A DNA stretch of 64,000 nt from Quillaja saponaria. Its lineage: Eukaryota > Streptophyta > Magnoliopsida > Fabales > Quillajaceae. Under the pieces are notes generated by a model. That model ran no database searches. It saw nothing but the letters and a program-made list of their open reading frames with translations, and was not told the DNA's origin. Of this stretch, positions 12,287-23,780 are shown in pieces; position 1 is the first letter of the stretch; each line of letters opens with the position of its first letter. The stretch spans positions 15,907,001 to 15,971,000 of the forward strand of contig CM055605.1 of the NCBI GenBank assembly GCA_029379385.1, written 5' to 3'. The translations under genes and the position numbers were made by a program.

Positions 12287-12295
12287 TATATATAA
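12287..12295 (+). promoter_or_regulatory. TATA box of leader exon, block X unit 1
   Basis: TATATATAA in the context CCTTAGCC-TATA-CTCACAAAC, about 30 bp before the expected start of the leader-like exon. The same box is at 26399-26407, and a TATATAA variant at 62795-62801. Confidence 0.45.
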
Positions 12296-12317
12296 CTCAC
12301 AAACTCACATAATATAG

Positions 12318-12564
12318 ACATGAATACTTAGGTTAACTCTTATTTGAGTGTTTTTTGATTTGGTTTTAAGCCAAATTCGGGGCTCTCTGCTCGCCAACTC
12401 TAGAAGGAGGTGATGGTAGAATTCCACTGCTAGTTCATGAAAAACTCTGATAGGGTTACCTTCATCTCTTTGGTATTTATTTAAAGGGAGCTCCGATTGT
12501 GGCTCTGAGGCCACGAATATCTTTTACTCTTTTATTGTTTTGGATTACTGAAGAACTCCCGCAG
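12318..12564 (+). ncRNA. leader-like exon with conserved donor, unit 1
   Basis: Sequence more GC-rich than its surroundings, from about 30 bp after a TATA box to CCCGCAG at 12558-12564 with GT donor at 12565. It has several short upstream-type frames (e.g. MKNSD...), none long. The donor is intact here and in unit 3 (63069/63070) but changed to AT in unit 1b (near 26675). The minus strand over the same bases holds a 69-codon frame (12305-12514) beginning MASEPQSELP. I cannot decide whether the exon belongs to a plus transcript, the minus frame is real, or neither. Confidence 0.3.
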
Positions 12565-12777
12565 GTATATATAACTCTCTCACTTTCTCTTTAGTTTCTA
12601 TTTAGATTGAGTACCCTGGTATGTACAAATTGTGTTTTAACATATTATTAATTAATTTCTTACATTGGCGTATAAGAAAATTATTAATTTCTTGTACTAA
12701 TATTAGCACATATGTACTATTTTTAATTGAGGACCAATGAATTTTTATTTTTATTTTTTTTAATTTAATTTTTTTAG

Positions 12778-12809
12778 TAAAAGCTGGAGATCAGACCCAC
12801 AACTTGGAG
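12778..12809 (+). ncRNA. 32-nt micro-exon candidate, unit 1
   Basis: A 32-nt piece following a T-rich tract ending TAG and ending at GAG|GTGAGG. One frame reads KAGDQTHNLE. The same length and both splice signals are kept at 26894-26925 and 63261-63292, with few changes. It lies about 210 bp downstream of the leader exon donor, a plausible first intron length for a plant gene. Confidence 0.35.
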
Positions 12810-14547
12810 GTGAGGAATAGTTTATTTCTTTCAATTGTAGACAAAAAAAGAATCAATTTATCGTGCTCATAGGGTATACATAAGTTATTACTAGTATTTT
12901 TATTTGCTTTTATATTCTCTTATATAAATTTTAACAAATTTTTATATGCAAATCATCAAAACATAAAAGTATTTAGCCTTAGTAATAATCCACCTAGTTG
13001 GAATAGATGGAAGAAATATACGCATTAAAACACAATTTATGTCAATTTTTTTAAAATTGAAAAAAAAAAAAAACAATATTGATTTTGGAATTAAGTTTTA
13101 ATTGTGGTCTAACCAATGATATCACATAAATATTTAATTTAATTTTTATAAATGTTAAACATAATATAATTTTGCCTACATTAATTAGTTTACTAACATA
13201 TATTACCAACTCAGAAAAATAAATTAATAATTTAAATTTATTTAACATAGTCACACCTACAAAATATTCAATTTAATCTACATAATATTAAATATAATAT
13301 AATTATACTGACATTAATTAAATTACTAAAATATTGATATAATATATTAACAACAAAATCAAAATTTGAAATTTAAAGAAAAGAAAAGAAAAGAAGTGAA
13401 ATCTAGACTAACCGGATCTATCTTACGTCGTCCAGTTTACACAATTCAATCAATGAAATATTTTTATGGTTCTAATCAGTGTTTCTCTACCATGCAACTA
13501 ACGTTCTAACCATTCGAGTGGATTAGATTTTTAAAACACCAATTTATTTTTGTGAAATGCAAATTTGGTATCAACCCATATAGCTAATCTTCACAATTTC
13601 TTTTATTTCAATAATAATTACAATATTATGGACATAACTGTATATTTCATGACTAAAAGTGGACAATGAAAATAACAAAAAAACATATTATTAAATTATA
13701 TGGTATGGCACTCTTACTTGCTTCATATATATATCTTTGCCAGAATTTCGGTATATGTAATTGAGATTTAAGGTCTTTTTTACATATTAGTGGTGTTTTT
13801 TTTTTTTTGCAATACCATTAAAATTCTGGTTAACAAATGTACAATTATAATTAGATTTTCTCTTGAAAACACTTTTATAGATAAACTCAAAATCAAATAA
13901 ATGGATTTCTAGTTTCTTCAACCATCTTGTTTCTAATTTTATATTGCCAAATAAAATTCAAACGTTTTTACCTTATTGATATCAATACATTTTTCTTAAA
14001 ATACAATTAAAATTTCTCTTTTTCTATAGGATTTTTTTGTTTTTTGTTTTTAACGATATCTTAGAGATACTTGTTGTTAAGGTTTAATGGTTGAAAATTA
14101 AATTTTAAAATAACTAAGAATCCATCAATTACTTAGCACTTAATCATCATCAAGATAATAAATGATTAAAAAAATACATATGCACTTTAACAAATAATAG
14201 TGTTCAACCGAACAAGATGATTGGGTTTTCGATAAAATTCACTTGACCTGACCAAATTGATTTGATCAAAATTTTACTTGATTTTTGAAGTCAAATAATC
14301 AGTGACGATATAAAATTGTACCTAATTAAAACTCAATTAGTCATGATTGCATGTTTCTTTAATTGTGGGCCAATGATTATTTAAAACAAACTAAGAACTA
14401 AATACCATAAATTCAAATATTTTCATGATCTTCTTATCCATTGTTTTTCTCACAACTCATTACATTCTTTTCATAAACATTAGGAAATATATTGATCACA
14501 TCATCCTTGTTCCATGTACAAATTATGCCGCACATCTCACTCACCTC

Positions 14548-14640
14548 TATTGTGTTCAACGATTCAGCTTTTAGCAACTCATTACTCTATTTTATTCTCC
14601 ATTTGCTCCCTCCTCCTCGTGGATCCATTTGGGCTTGAGT
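14548..14640 (-). pseudogene. third pseudo-exon of minus-strand gene relic, unit 1
   Basis: Equivalent to the better-preserved exon at 42635-42750. It keeps the reading around KWIHEEEGANGE and the GAG|GTGAGTGAG donor context, but has a stop after GANGE. The upstream acceptor part is diverged. Confidence 0.4.
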
Positions 14641-15037
14641 TCAAAAATATGATCCAATAGACAAACATTGTCAATAATAAAATAATTATTTTTTTAAAAA
14701 AATTAATAAGAAGAAGAATAATTTATAAATTCTAAATACAATTTTCAATTCTCTTAAATGAATAATATATATAGAATTAGAATGAATATATTATGACTTG
14801 AATTGAATTTGCAATCAAAATATTGAGTCTCATTTTCTATGTACAAGAATTAAGCGGAAAAAAGAATTCTAAGCAGAAGAGGCCATTTACCCCAAGATTG
14901 GTTATAGATGTAAAGAAGCAAAAGAAAAGATGTACACACTGTAACAAAAAGAATATGTAGGCATGTTCATAATTGTCAAGCCTGCTCTCCAGTATAGCGA
15001 CATATACGATCTCTAGGTATGGTGCCAAGGCCTTTAC

Positions 15038-15128
15038 CTACAATTGTGAAACTTGGGAGAAAGGCTTGTATTATGGTTCAAAGGTTGCTCTAATGGAAAA
15101 CTACCATTAGTCTTCTCCTCCTTTATTT
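15038..15128 (-). pseudogene. second pseudo-exon of minus-strand gene relic, unit 1
   Basis: A 91-nt piece ending at TAG|GTAAAGG. The acceptor is TTTAC here but TTTAG in units 1b (29284-29373) and 2 (42974-43064), so splicing would be damaged in this copy. The frame reads around SPKFHN at its end. No family recognised. Confidence 0.4.
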
Positions 15129-15230
15129 GTAAACACATATAGGAAACAAAACCAGGGGAAAAAATAGTTACAAACAATTTTTTATGAAATGAAAATGAAA
15201 ACTTCTAATGTGAATTCCAATGAATAATAC

Positions 15231-15334
15231 CTTTGATATATCATTGATGTAATCGACAGATGAAGAAAATTTATTCTCCAATTAATATCATCATTTTCAT
15301 CGCATTCGTCTTCTTCAACTACTTCAGTGGCCAT
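15231..15334 (-). pseudogene. first coding exon of minus-strand gene relic, unit 1
   Basis: ATG at 15334 in the favourable context CCATGGCC, about 60 bp downstream of a TATA box. The N-terminus is strongly acidic: MATEVVEEDECDENDD. It runs 34 codons to AAG|GTATT, a plausible donor. This is the only copy without a stop in this exon: unit 2 (43271) has TGA at codon 19, and unit 1b lost the exon, keeping only a second, start-less copy near 30000-30065. The exon phases do not join cleanly to the next pseudo-exon, so the gene is probably dead here too, or my exon limits are wrong. Parent protein not recognised. Confidence 0.45.
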
Positions 15335-15391
15335 GGATAACACACAAGAAGACAGAGTTGTGCTGTGGCTTAGCGACCTCAGGCTTGTCAC

Positions 15392-15399
15392 TTTATATA
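15392..15399 (-). promoter_or_regulatory. TATA box of minus-strand gene relic, unit 1
   Basis: TATATAAA on the minus strand, 58 bp before the ATG, with a leader of about 28 nt implied. Identical boxes stand at 29490-29497 and 43329-43336. It lies inside a plus-strand frame (15358-15561) that is best read as chance. Confidence 0.5.
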
Positions 15400-15866
15400 G
15401 ATGATATATGTTCTACCTACAACGTGTCTCCATTGCTATTATTGGGTGATGAGTGTATGATTTTATATTTCATTAAGAAAACTATAGGTAAGAGTAATGC
15501 AATGTACATGGTTGGTTTAGCTTGGATAAAAGTGATATCGTTCAAGTTTGGCAATTGTTAGATTCATGCATTACCCTAATCAAGCATTGGGTTTCCTAAC
15601 TTCATATTTACCAGTTTTATATAAGGAGCACAAGCCTTCCAATGTAACTTCATTTATAGAGATATCAACAAATATAATTAATTTGTGAACTAATTGATAA
15701 GCAAGAAAAACATATAAGAGGAGAATCATTGAAAATATTAATTTCATGTGTTAACATTAAAATCAATGATATGTATATCAATTTTATGGTTTTATATTTG
15801 AAAGACTTGCTTTATATTTTCTTTATGCATTGACAAACAAGAAAAAAAAGTTTTTATATATATATA
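15400..15866 (-). promoter_or_regulatory. upstream region of minus-strand gene relic, unit 1
   Basis: About 470 bp upstream of the TATA box, shared with 29498-29975 and 43337-43806 at high similarity. It carries TGCATGCA-type sequence in the other copies (29661, 43500), a pattern bound by some plant B3 factors. That link is an inference only. It ends at an AT microsatellite. Confidence 0.3.
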
Positions 15867-17675
15867 TCATTGAGTAAAACTTGGTATGTTAAAACTTTTA
15901 TGGTTAGGAATTATTTGAATAAAAATTGAAAGTTTAGAGAAAATAGGTATTGAAAGGTTATTTAGTTACTTAAATACAAGGAAGCTTGGAAGATGATAAA
16001 AGAATGAGAACATGATAGATGGTAATAATTGAAAAAGGAAACACGGGAATTTAATTGTACTATGATGAAAAAATATGGATAACGCAAACTATTGATGGAT
16101 CTTATTAACTTAATGTTAAAAATATTAGTAATATAGGAATTAATGAGATCTTGTTGATTTTGTTGGGAAGTGTGTATATATATATACACACGTAGACAAG
16201 CAATGAGATAAAGTGCACTTAAGGTAATGGTTGACAAGCCTAAAAGAACTAAGCGTGTGAGTCACTTAATTTCCCTTACTTTTTTTTAAAACTTAATTAC
16301 ATCTTTGTGGCATGGTTTAAAATGTTTGTATTTGAGAATTTTTAAAAGGTAAAATACAAGTTGGTGGTAATGGAAATAATTGATATAGAATTGAGTGGTT
16401 AATGAAAAAGGGAAAATAGGGTTAGATTATATAAGTTAGAGAAATCAGGTATTTTAGGTATTCTATGGACTGTATTAATTTAGGAATTAAGATAAAGTGT
16501 GGCTTTTAGTCCTAGAATGGTATCTGGAAAGTTTTGTAACTTGATTTGAAGTGTATTTATCATTAGAGATATTGAATTGCAGCTGGGTTTGTGCAGGATT
16601 TTAGGTGAGATTTAGTTAGTCTAGAGGACTTTGACTGGGGTTGGGTTGTGGTTTGAATTAGCTTAATGCCTATGAATAGGAATTATTCCTAACATATTAA
16701 TGGACAATTATGGAGCTTTATAGGTTTTAATTTTATGTTATGTGTATTTTGGAGGTGTTAGAAGTCATGGTTGTGATTTTCGAGTCCTTATTGAACCTGT
16801 TTTAGTATCATTAGGTTTGGAAGGTCTTAAAAGATGATTTAGAGTGGAGTGATGCAGATGAATTGTTCCTAAGATCTTGATAAACTATATTGGAAAGTTT
16901 CATAATTTAATTCCCAAGTATAAGAATTCTATAAGCATTGGAATCCGAGATTGGCAACTAGAAATTGTGCGAGTGCCCTGTTTTGTTCATGTGAGGATTT
17001 GAGTAGGTTCAAGACTAGTTTTAGAAGAAGTTTCTAAATAAGAAGGATAGCTAACTTCTTAAAAATAATGTTTAGACTTTGTTTTGTTGAATTTGGTTAA
17101 GTATGTAAATTGAAATCAAACATATCTCCAAGGTGGCTATGGAAATGTCTAAGAGGGGTTAACTTTAAATAAATGCATGAAACTTAGTATTTATAGATTT
17201 TCATAATTAAATAGTTAACCTATAAAATTGACAAACTAAGTCATACTTGAAAAATATAATTGTAACATTGAAAAGTGTTGTTTAGCCAACAACGTGTGTG
17301 AATATAAGAGGAAGTGACGAGCAAAATTAGTAAATGGTGAGTACATAAATGCTACCTTTTAGTTGCTAGATTAACATGTGAATTTGTTAGGTATATTTCA
17401 ATTGATATATTTATATAGAATCATAAGCATATGTAGTGTTTCATTAAGTTATTTGAATTGTGCTTGACTTGTGACTTTGTTTGTGTTTGATAAGGGTCAA
17501 TGAAAGTGTTTTTACTTCCAAAATAGAATCAAGGTGCACCTACTATATTTTTTTTTGATTATTTGACACTGATTAAAAATATTCAAGTAACTCAGCCTCG
17601 AGAATGGATTTGTGAGGAGCTATGAAGATTTTAGTAATTTTGTATATATTTGTGTTTGGTGTGTGGGCGCAAAAA
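15867..17675 (+). mobile_element. LTR-like block C, unit 1b, 3' truncated
   Basis: Matches 53225-55040 in order and orientation. Its left edge joins block X at ATCATTGA/GTAAAACTTGG with TGA shared at the joint. Its right edge stops at GGGCGCAAAAA and passes directly into reverse-oriented block D (TTAACCACCC). Everything corresponding to 55041-57978 in unit 3 is therefore missing. Contains the GTAACTCAGCCTCG segment near 17586 but not the R-region motif. Confidence 0.65.
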
Positions 17676-17838
17676 TTAACCACCCACCTTTAACCGATCT
17701 CATTCATCACTTACGATTGCATTCACATTCGTTGTTGATTTAACCACACTTTCCGAAGCTACAAGTACATTTTCCAATTTATAAAATCAACATTTAGTAT
17801 AGATAGGTTTGTTTATGAAAATTTTCTATTAAGGCTTT
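17676..17838 (-). mobile_element. LTR D, unit 1b, left part before nested insertion
   Basis: Matches 57979-58140. It is cut at AAGGCTTT by insertion of the solo LTR at 17839 and resumes at 20320. Confidence 0.75.
17834..17838. repeat. left target-site duplication of nested solo LTR
   Basis: GCTTT, pairing with CCTTT at 20320-20324; the unoccupied site in unit 3 reads GCCTTTAC. Confidence 0.8.
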
Positions 17839-20319
17839 TGTTATAATATGATATTGTAACATTTAGAATATGGGATGTAATAACGTTAAATTTGAGGTAA
17901 TGTGTAAATTTTAGCTATAAAGTAATCATAAGTAAACAAATTAAGTAAATTTGTGATACAATAAAACATGTTATAAGCCAATATTTTTATCAAGTAAATT
18001 AAAGTGATGAAATGATAAATATATATATATATAAACACTTTTATTTTATAATCCTTGACTTTAATCAAACTAAATTGAATAACTGAATATATATATATAT
18101 GTCTACATATAACTCAAGTTTAAACATGCACCACACAATTTAACTTTAATATTAAATTTGTCTCATGTAAATTTTAATTAAGTGTGAGATGGGAAAGAGA
18201 GTTACTTATATATATATAAATATATATATGCACATACATATAAACTAGAGTAAATCTTGTATTCAAGATATTTGATAAAATGTCTACTAGAAAATCACTA
18301 ATACAATCTTGAATTTAATTGGATTAGGAGTAATGTTAGTGAATTAGTGTTGAAGTGAAGAGTATGAATTGGAGCTTGAAAGTGGTGGAAAATAAGAGTT
18401 AAGTGGGTTTTGAAGGGGGTGCAGGGGCAGATTCTAGGATGAAAGAAATCCTGATTTTTGGGTGCTTTGGAGCTAAATTAAATTAAGGGTTAAAAAGAGA
18501 AAGTGTAGCTTAGGATCTTGGGATGTTGTCTACAAAATTTCGTAGCTTGGTTCCAAATATATTGTGAGTTATAGGTGTTAGAGTCCGGCTAGGTCAAGTA
18601 GGATTCGTAATGCCTTATTTTTGGTTCATGTAAGAAATTGAGTAGATTCATGATCGATTTTAGGAAAAGTTTCTAAATAATAAAAATATATATATTTGTC
18701 TATTAATAAACCCAACAAATGGAATCGGATTTCGTTTTTCCTAGAGGAAGTTATGTTCAATTAACTAAGGCAAGGTCAAAACTGTCAAAATCCTCCGTTT
18801 TGTAGAATTTAACGTAACTTCAAAGAATAAACTGTATTGATATACAAACCCAAAAGTTACAAATGATATACCATTATAAATCTACATGTATCTAGTATTT
18901 TATAAATTTTATAAAACTGGATTTGAAATTTCCTACATAAAGATATGACCGTTAAAGTGGACACTGGTCCAAATCCCAAGTTTGGACAGTTTCAACATTT
19001 CCAACTCACTAAGTACTTTCTATCTTTTCTAATGGTTCCTCCTACCCTATGCTTTGTCAAGACATTTAAAGTGTCTCATCATTATTAATCCTATCACGTA
19101 AAGTCCAATTAATATTAATTGGCATGTAATAGCTTAATAGCTTAATGGAAAACTTTCATAAAGAAACCTATGCAGGATGAGATATAAGCTTAGTAACTAA
19201 AATATTATAACAATAATGTTTATGAACTAAATATTATTTGGGTATATGAATTTTAGTTCCGGATTCTAATGTGGACCTGATGAGATGCGTGAATGCAAGT
19301 GTGAGTGATGAAGGGAATCGATTACTGGTGAGTGGTTAATTGTTGCCTTCAAGGGCTAGATTATTGTGTGTAATTGTATATGTATTTAAATAAATGTGCT
19401 AGTGCAAATTTTAGTGAGTTAGTTGAATCATTCTTGTTTGAAATTGTTTGTGGTTGATAAGGGCCAACACATGAAAATTGTTCTGAGAAATGATTTTTAT
19501 CTCTAAAATTGAAAATCTAGGTGCACCTAGGATGTCCTTATTTAAAATCATAAGAAAATTCTGATTCGGAAAATATTTTTATAAAATTGAGTGTTCAGCC
19601 CCGGTGGGATGGATTGTGTACAGAGATCAATTTGTTGTGTAGGCGCGTAAATACTCGGTAGGGGATGATAATGTTGTGCGGGGCTGGGTCACTCATTGGC
19701 CCTTTGGTTGCTTTGTTTGATATTATTTCTCTGATTAATTTGTGAAGAGTGGATCATGTAAATTGTGACTTTATGATGATTACAATGCATACATGTAACG
19801 TGAGTTACGATATGAACAATGTTACTATATATGTTATACATTTGTGTGGTGTGATGCTAGTACCCTTTGGGTATGATTTTTCACTCACGGAGTTCATAGG
19901 GCTCACCCTTCTCTTGTGAAATTTTTTTAGTAACAGGAGTACAGTACATGACGTCGCCGAGCTATTGACTTGACAATTAAGTACAGCAAGGTATTTACAG
20001 GATCTCAAACTTGTAGTCAAGGATGAAAGTTTGTAGTCACACTACAATGGTAGAATGTCTAATTTTGTATGATGTAATAGTCTCGATATTTGTCCTCGTA
20101 TCGTTGTGTGGAATTAGGAGCACATATATTGTATTTTGTGGCATGTTATATAAATTTTCAATAAGTTACTATTTTTTTCAAAAAAAAAAAACTTTTACAG
20201 TGGACTTTTATTCTTTAGTTGGGTCAAGAGTTATGGTGGTTACTTTGGTTTGAATTTAGGGTTACAGAGCTTTGGTTATCCAACCCTCCGGCCAGTTATG
20301 CTTCCGTTGGGGTGTGACA
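17839..20319 (+). mobile_element. solo LTR of family A nested in LTR D
   Basis: A 2481-bp solo LTR, sense on the plus strand. It starts TGTTATAATATGATATTG and ends GGGGTGTGACA, the TG...CA ends of family A, and is the reverse complement of the A copies at 1, 30373 and 44494 over most of its length. Flanks are GCTTT (17834-17838) and CCTTT (20320-20324), a 5-bp target duplication with one difference. The uninterrupted target AAGCCTTTACATATC is present at 58135-58149 in unit 3. The R-region motif (TTTCACTCACGGAGTTC, GGGCTCACCC, TTTTTTTAGTAACAGG) lies at 19877-19938. No internal domain, so it formed by LTR-LTR recombination. Confidence 0.92.
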
Positions 20320-22256
20320 CCTTTACATATCAAGTATTATGAATTGTAATTTGTATGACAAGTTTGATAATGAAGAGACATTGTAGATGTCTTGACATGT
20401 ATAGGGTAGAAGGAAACTATTAGAAAAGATAGAAAATACCAGTGAGTTAGAAATATTAAAACTGTCCAAACTTGGGGTTTGAACCAGTGTTCACTCTAAT
20501 GGTCATATCATTCTCTAGGAAATTCCAAATCCAGTTTCATAAAATTTATAAAATACTAGACACATGTAGCTTTATAATGGTATATCATTTGAAATTCTTA
20601 GATTTATATATCAATATAGTTTATTCTGTGAAGTTGCATCAAATTCTGCAAAACACATGATTTTGGCAGCTTTGAGCTTGCCTTAGTTATTTGAACATAA
20701 CTTTATCTAGGAAAAAGGAAATCCAATTCCATTTGTCAGAATTATTAAGAGACAAATATATCTTTCTAGATAGGTATGATATGTATTATTTGGATATATA
20801 TATATATATACATACTAATACAGTTAATTATTTAAAGTTTACTCCTTTTTGGCATTTTTACAACCCTTGGATATATGTTTATTTTTACTTACATACTTAA
20901 TCAAATTTAATAAAACCCAGTCTAAAAATTATCTATAGGATGTTAACTACCTTTATTATTTATAAACTTTGCCTAAAATCAACATTGAACCCATTTGATT
21001 CTTTACATAAACAAAAACAGGGCATTCGCAAAATTCCTGCTTGTCAATATCAGACTCCAAAACTTATAAAAACTTCATATTCGGGAATTAAATTACAAAC
21101 ATTTTCAGTCTAACTTACCAAGATATTAGGAGAATTTCATCTCAAGAACTTTACTCATAATTCAACCTTTAAAACTCTCTAAAGTTAGTTACACTAAAAT
21201 AGGTTCAATCAGTATCGGAAAATCATAACCCTAAGTTCCATCACCTCCAAAATATTCATAACAAGGAATTAAAACCTGCACCACTCCAGATTTACTCTTC
21301 AATATGTTAAAAACAACGTTTATTAACATGTTTATTAGAGGTCCTAAGCTAATTCCAACCACAAGCCCCGACGAAGTTTCCCGAATTGACTGAAGCTAAC
21401 TAAAATTCCTATATGGAACTAGCCTCAAGTCGGTAGCTCTAATAATCTGTATGCTTCAAATCAGGTTACGAAATTTTGCATGTATTATCTTAAGACCCTA
21501 ACCTACACTTTTTATTTGAAACTATTAATTTAATTCAGTTCCAAAAATATTCGAAATGTTAGATTTCTCCAACTTGCAAAATCTGCCCCGGCTTTACTTC
21601 AATAACTACTTCCAAGTTACTTTCCATGATTCTTAAATCATACATAATTACACCAAATATATTTATTGAAAATTAAATCTTCTTAACTCTTTAACCAAAT
21701 ATTTTAAAATTACATTAATTAGTTCCATTTCATATTTCTTAATTAGCTATTTTATTTATCAAACCTAGGGAAGTCAACTTTTAAATATACTATAACACTT
21801 AATTTCTTTTATACACATTATCAAATACTTTTAAAAAAATATTTAATTTCCATTAGTGTGTATGCATTTGTATATATACATACACCAAGAATTCAACATA
21901 TCTCATCCTTTTCATACTACTTATATCCCAACTTTGAATCCTACTTCAATTACTTATCTACAATTTATCTAACTTAAGAGTATATAAGTCCTATATTATC
22001 ATACTTCAATTTCCAATTTCCTCATTCTACAATTAGACATAATTATCTTATATATTCATTGTTCTTAAACTTTTCCTCAGAATTTTCGTAGTCCTTAATT
22101 CTAAATCGTCAACTATATAAAAAAATATAAAGAAATAAAAGCCATAAACTAACTAGCTATTTACAAAACTCATGGAATGGAGGATTTTTCTGCACCTAAC
22201 TCCCTTTGCTTCCATGGCTAGATTAGGAAGAGTGGGGAGCTATCCCTCTGGCTTCT
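20320..22256 (-). mobile_element. LTR D, unit 1b, main part
   Basis: Resumes LTR D after the nested solo LTR and matches 58140-60050 nearly base for base, including ATATATAC microsatellite steps at about 20798. It is truncated near 22256, where GGCTTCTAGCC passes into block X (AAAGTTAAACAAGAATTTC), with GCC shared by both partners. The missing end corresponds to 60060-60812 in unit 3. Confidence 0.7.
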
Positions 22257-22789
22257 AGCCAAAGTTAAACAAGAATTTCTCCTTCTAAAAAAGTGTACAT
22301 AATAAAATGCATCTTTTTTACCCCATAGATTGTGTTATTAAAGGTCAAAGGTGGTGAAACATTTTTGACACCACCACTCAAATGCTATTACTACCATCAT
22401 CACCTCCAGCTCCACCACATTATAAAACACCACCCAATGCAAACCCATTGTAGCCACCCTACTGATCACAATCTCACAGCCATGACCACCACCACCACCA
22501 CGTGCCTCACCTTAACCTCTTAGCTGCTTCTAGAACATCCAATTAAGGATTGATAAATTAATAGTTCTTCATGTAAGTTGAATTGATTTTGTCAAGCAGA
22601 AATTAATACACATAGATATATAATTTGCTAGATATGAACTAATTCACATTATTCTCTTGAACCTAGAAAGAAAACTAAATTAGGTTGACATGTTTTTTCA
22701 TTTCAAGTATCTTGAGAGGATAGTGAAAAGGAATCCTACATGACTAGAAAAAGCAACTAAACTATAACACCAATTACATCTTAGTGTTT
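22257..22789. repeat. extra partial copy of block X
   Basis: Matches 10187-10710 and 24300-24815, including the CACCAC-rich stretch (22362-22520). Ends at ACATCTTAGTG, where block X would go on with AAGATGGTGG but a reverse-oriented E-like block begins instead. Confidence 0.7.
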
Positions 22790-23344
22790 ATTCACTTTAA
22801 ACCTAATTTGCCTAAAATTTTATTCGCCTAATAACACAGGTCATGTACGAATATTCTGAAACATACATTAAATTATCAGGATATCACAGTAGTAAAGTGT
22901 GGAGATTATTTTTTAATAATTAAATAGTGATTAGATGAATTTTATTAATTAAATTTATTTTTTAAATAATTTAAATATATATATATTTTATAGTAGGAGA
23001 CCATAAGAGTTTTTTGACTTTTAGAATAGTATAGATATATGTATACATTATTTTTATTTTATTTTATTAAAATAATAAATTGAGGTTTCTATTAAGAAAA
23101 TAAGTTAAAAATTAAAGAATGATATAAAAAAGTAAATATTAGGATTCATTTGAAAAGAAAAAAAAAGTTAAAGTACGATATTTTGAAATTTTGGATATTC
23201 AAATATGATTTTTAGTATTTTACCAAAATTATTTTGTGACTGTTAGCTTTTCCATCTATACAAGGGAAGGGAGTGTTGATTTTTTCAAACTTTGGATCTT
23301 AGTGTTATTTCACTAAATCTAAAAGGAGGGTAACATAATTTTTT
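22790..23344 (-). repeat. diverged block E relative, reverse orientation
   Basis: Read on the minus strand, 23330 down to about 23090 follows block E from its GTGAAATAACAC segment to the CCTCAATTTT segment, with many substitutions and small indels. It is clearly more diverged than the three forward copies are from each other, so it is an independent member of the same repeat family. The stretch 22790-23050 is AT-rich and not assigned. Confidence 0.5.
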
Positions 23345-23780
23345 CATTAGTTTACTATCAGTGGGTAAGAAGAATTATTTAGATTATGATTTAAATTTCC
23401 AAAAGAGACTTACTTTGATCATTAGATTGAGATTGTAATATAGTTTTTATAGAGTGAAGGAAAAGTTTGCTTGATGGATAAGTTCTACGAAGTATAAATA
23501 AATATGCTTATGAGAGTTGTAAGATATAGAGAAAGTGTGAGAATACTATGTACAAGATATTATTCTTTCTGTAATCTTTCTTAGTATAGTAAAATCTCTC
23601 CTCTCATCCGTGGATGTAGGTATGGGTGCCAAGTCATGTTAAATGTTGTGTGTTAAATGTTCTTTCTCTTCTCTTCTAGTTATATTTTGCATGGCTATCT
23701 TTTGTATTTTTGTTATATCTCATTGAATTTTAAAAGGGGTTTTAATTTGTACAATTCACAATATAAATTAATTTCTTAAC
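23345..23780 (+). mobile_element. copia-type LTR with PBS-like site, unit 1b
   Basis: More complete than the unit 1 copy. A leader with GATAAGTTCTACGAAGTATA and ATATGCTTATGAGAGTTG precedes the shared part from 23525, which includes TCTCCTCTCATCCGTGGATG (23598), the typical R/U5 wording of Tnt1-like LTRs. AACAATAGTATCACAG at 23778-23793 is a plausible degraded PBS junction. The left end is not resolved. Confidence 0.45.

Larger units (their letters stand above)
9691..15866. other. block X, unit 1 (candidate former host DNA)
   Basis: About 6.2 kb matching 23790-29975 (unit 1b), in part 40939-43806 (unit 2) and 60815-64000 (unit 3), plus a short extra copy at 22257-22789. It carries a His/Pro/Thr-rich CACCAC stretch (10290-10480), a 62-codon frame (11691-11879), a plus-strand TATA box with leader exon (12287-12564) and micro-exon (12778-12809), and a minus-strand gene relic (about 14550-15399). 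The stretches 12830-14500 and 10500-11600 are AT-rich with nothing I can identify. It ends at an AT run and ATCATTGA, where it is joined to block C. Confidence 0.5.

Noticed and set aside
12305..12514. Minus-strand 69-codon frame starting MASEPQSEL
   Set aside because: It overlaps the leader exon on the other strand and has no splice or promoter support on its own strand; mentioned only within that entry.
15358..15561. Plus-strand 67-codon frame, also at 29456-29659
   Set aside because: It lies in the promoter region of the minus-strand relic; likeness between copies is explained by the duplication, and unit 2 has lost the frame.
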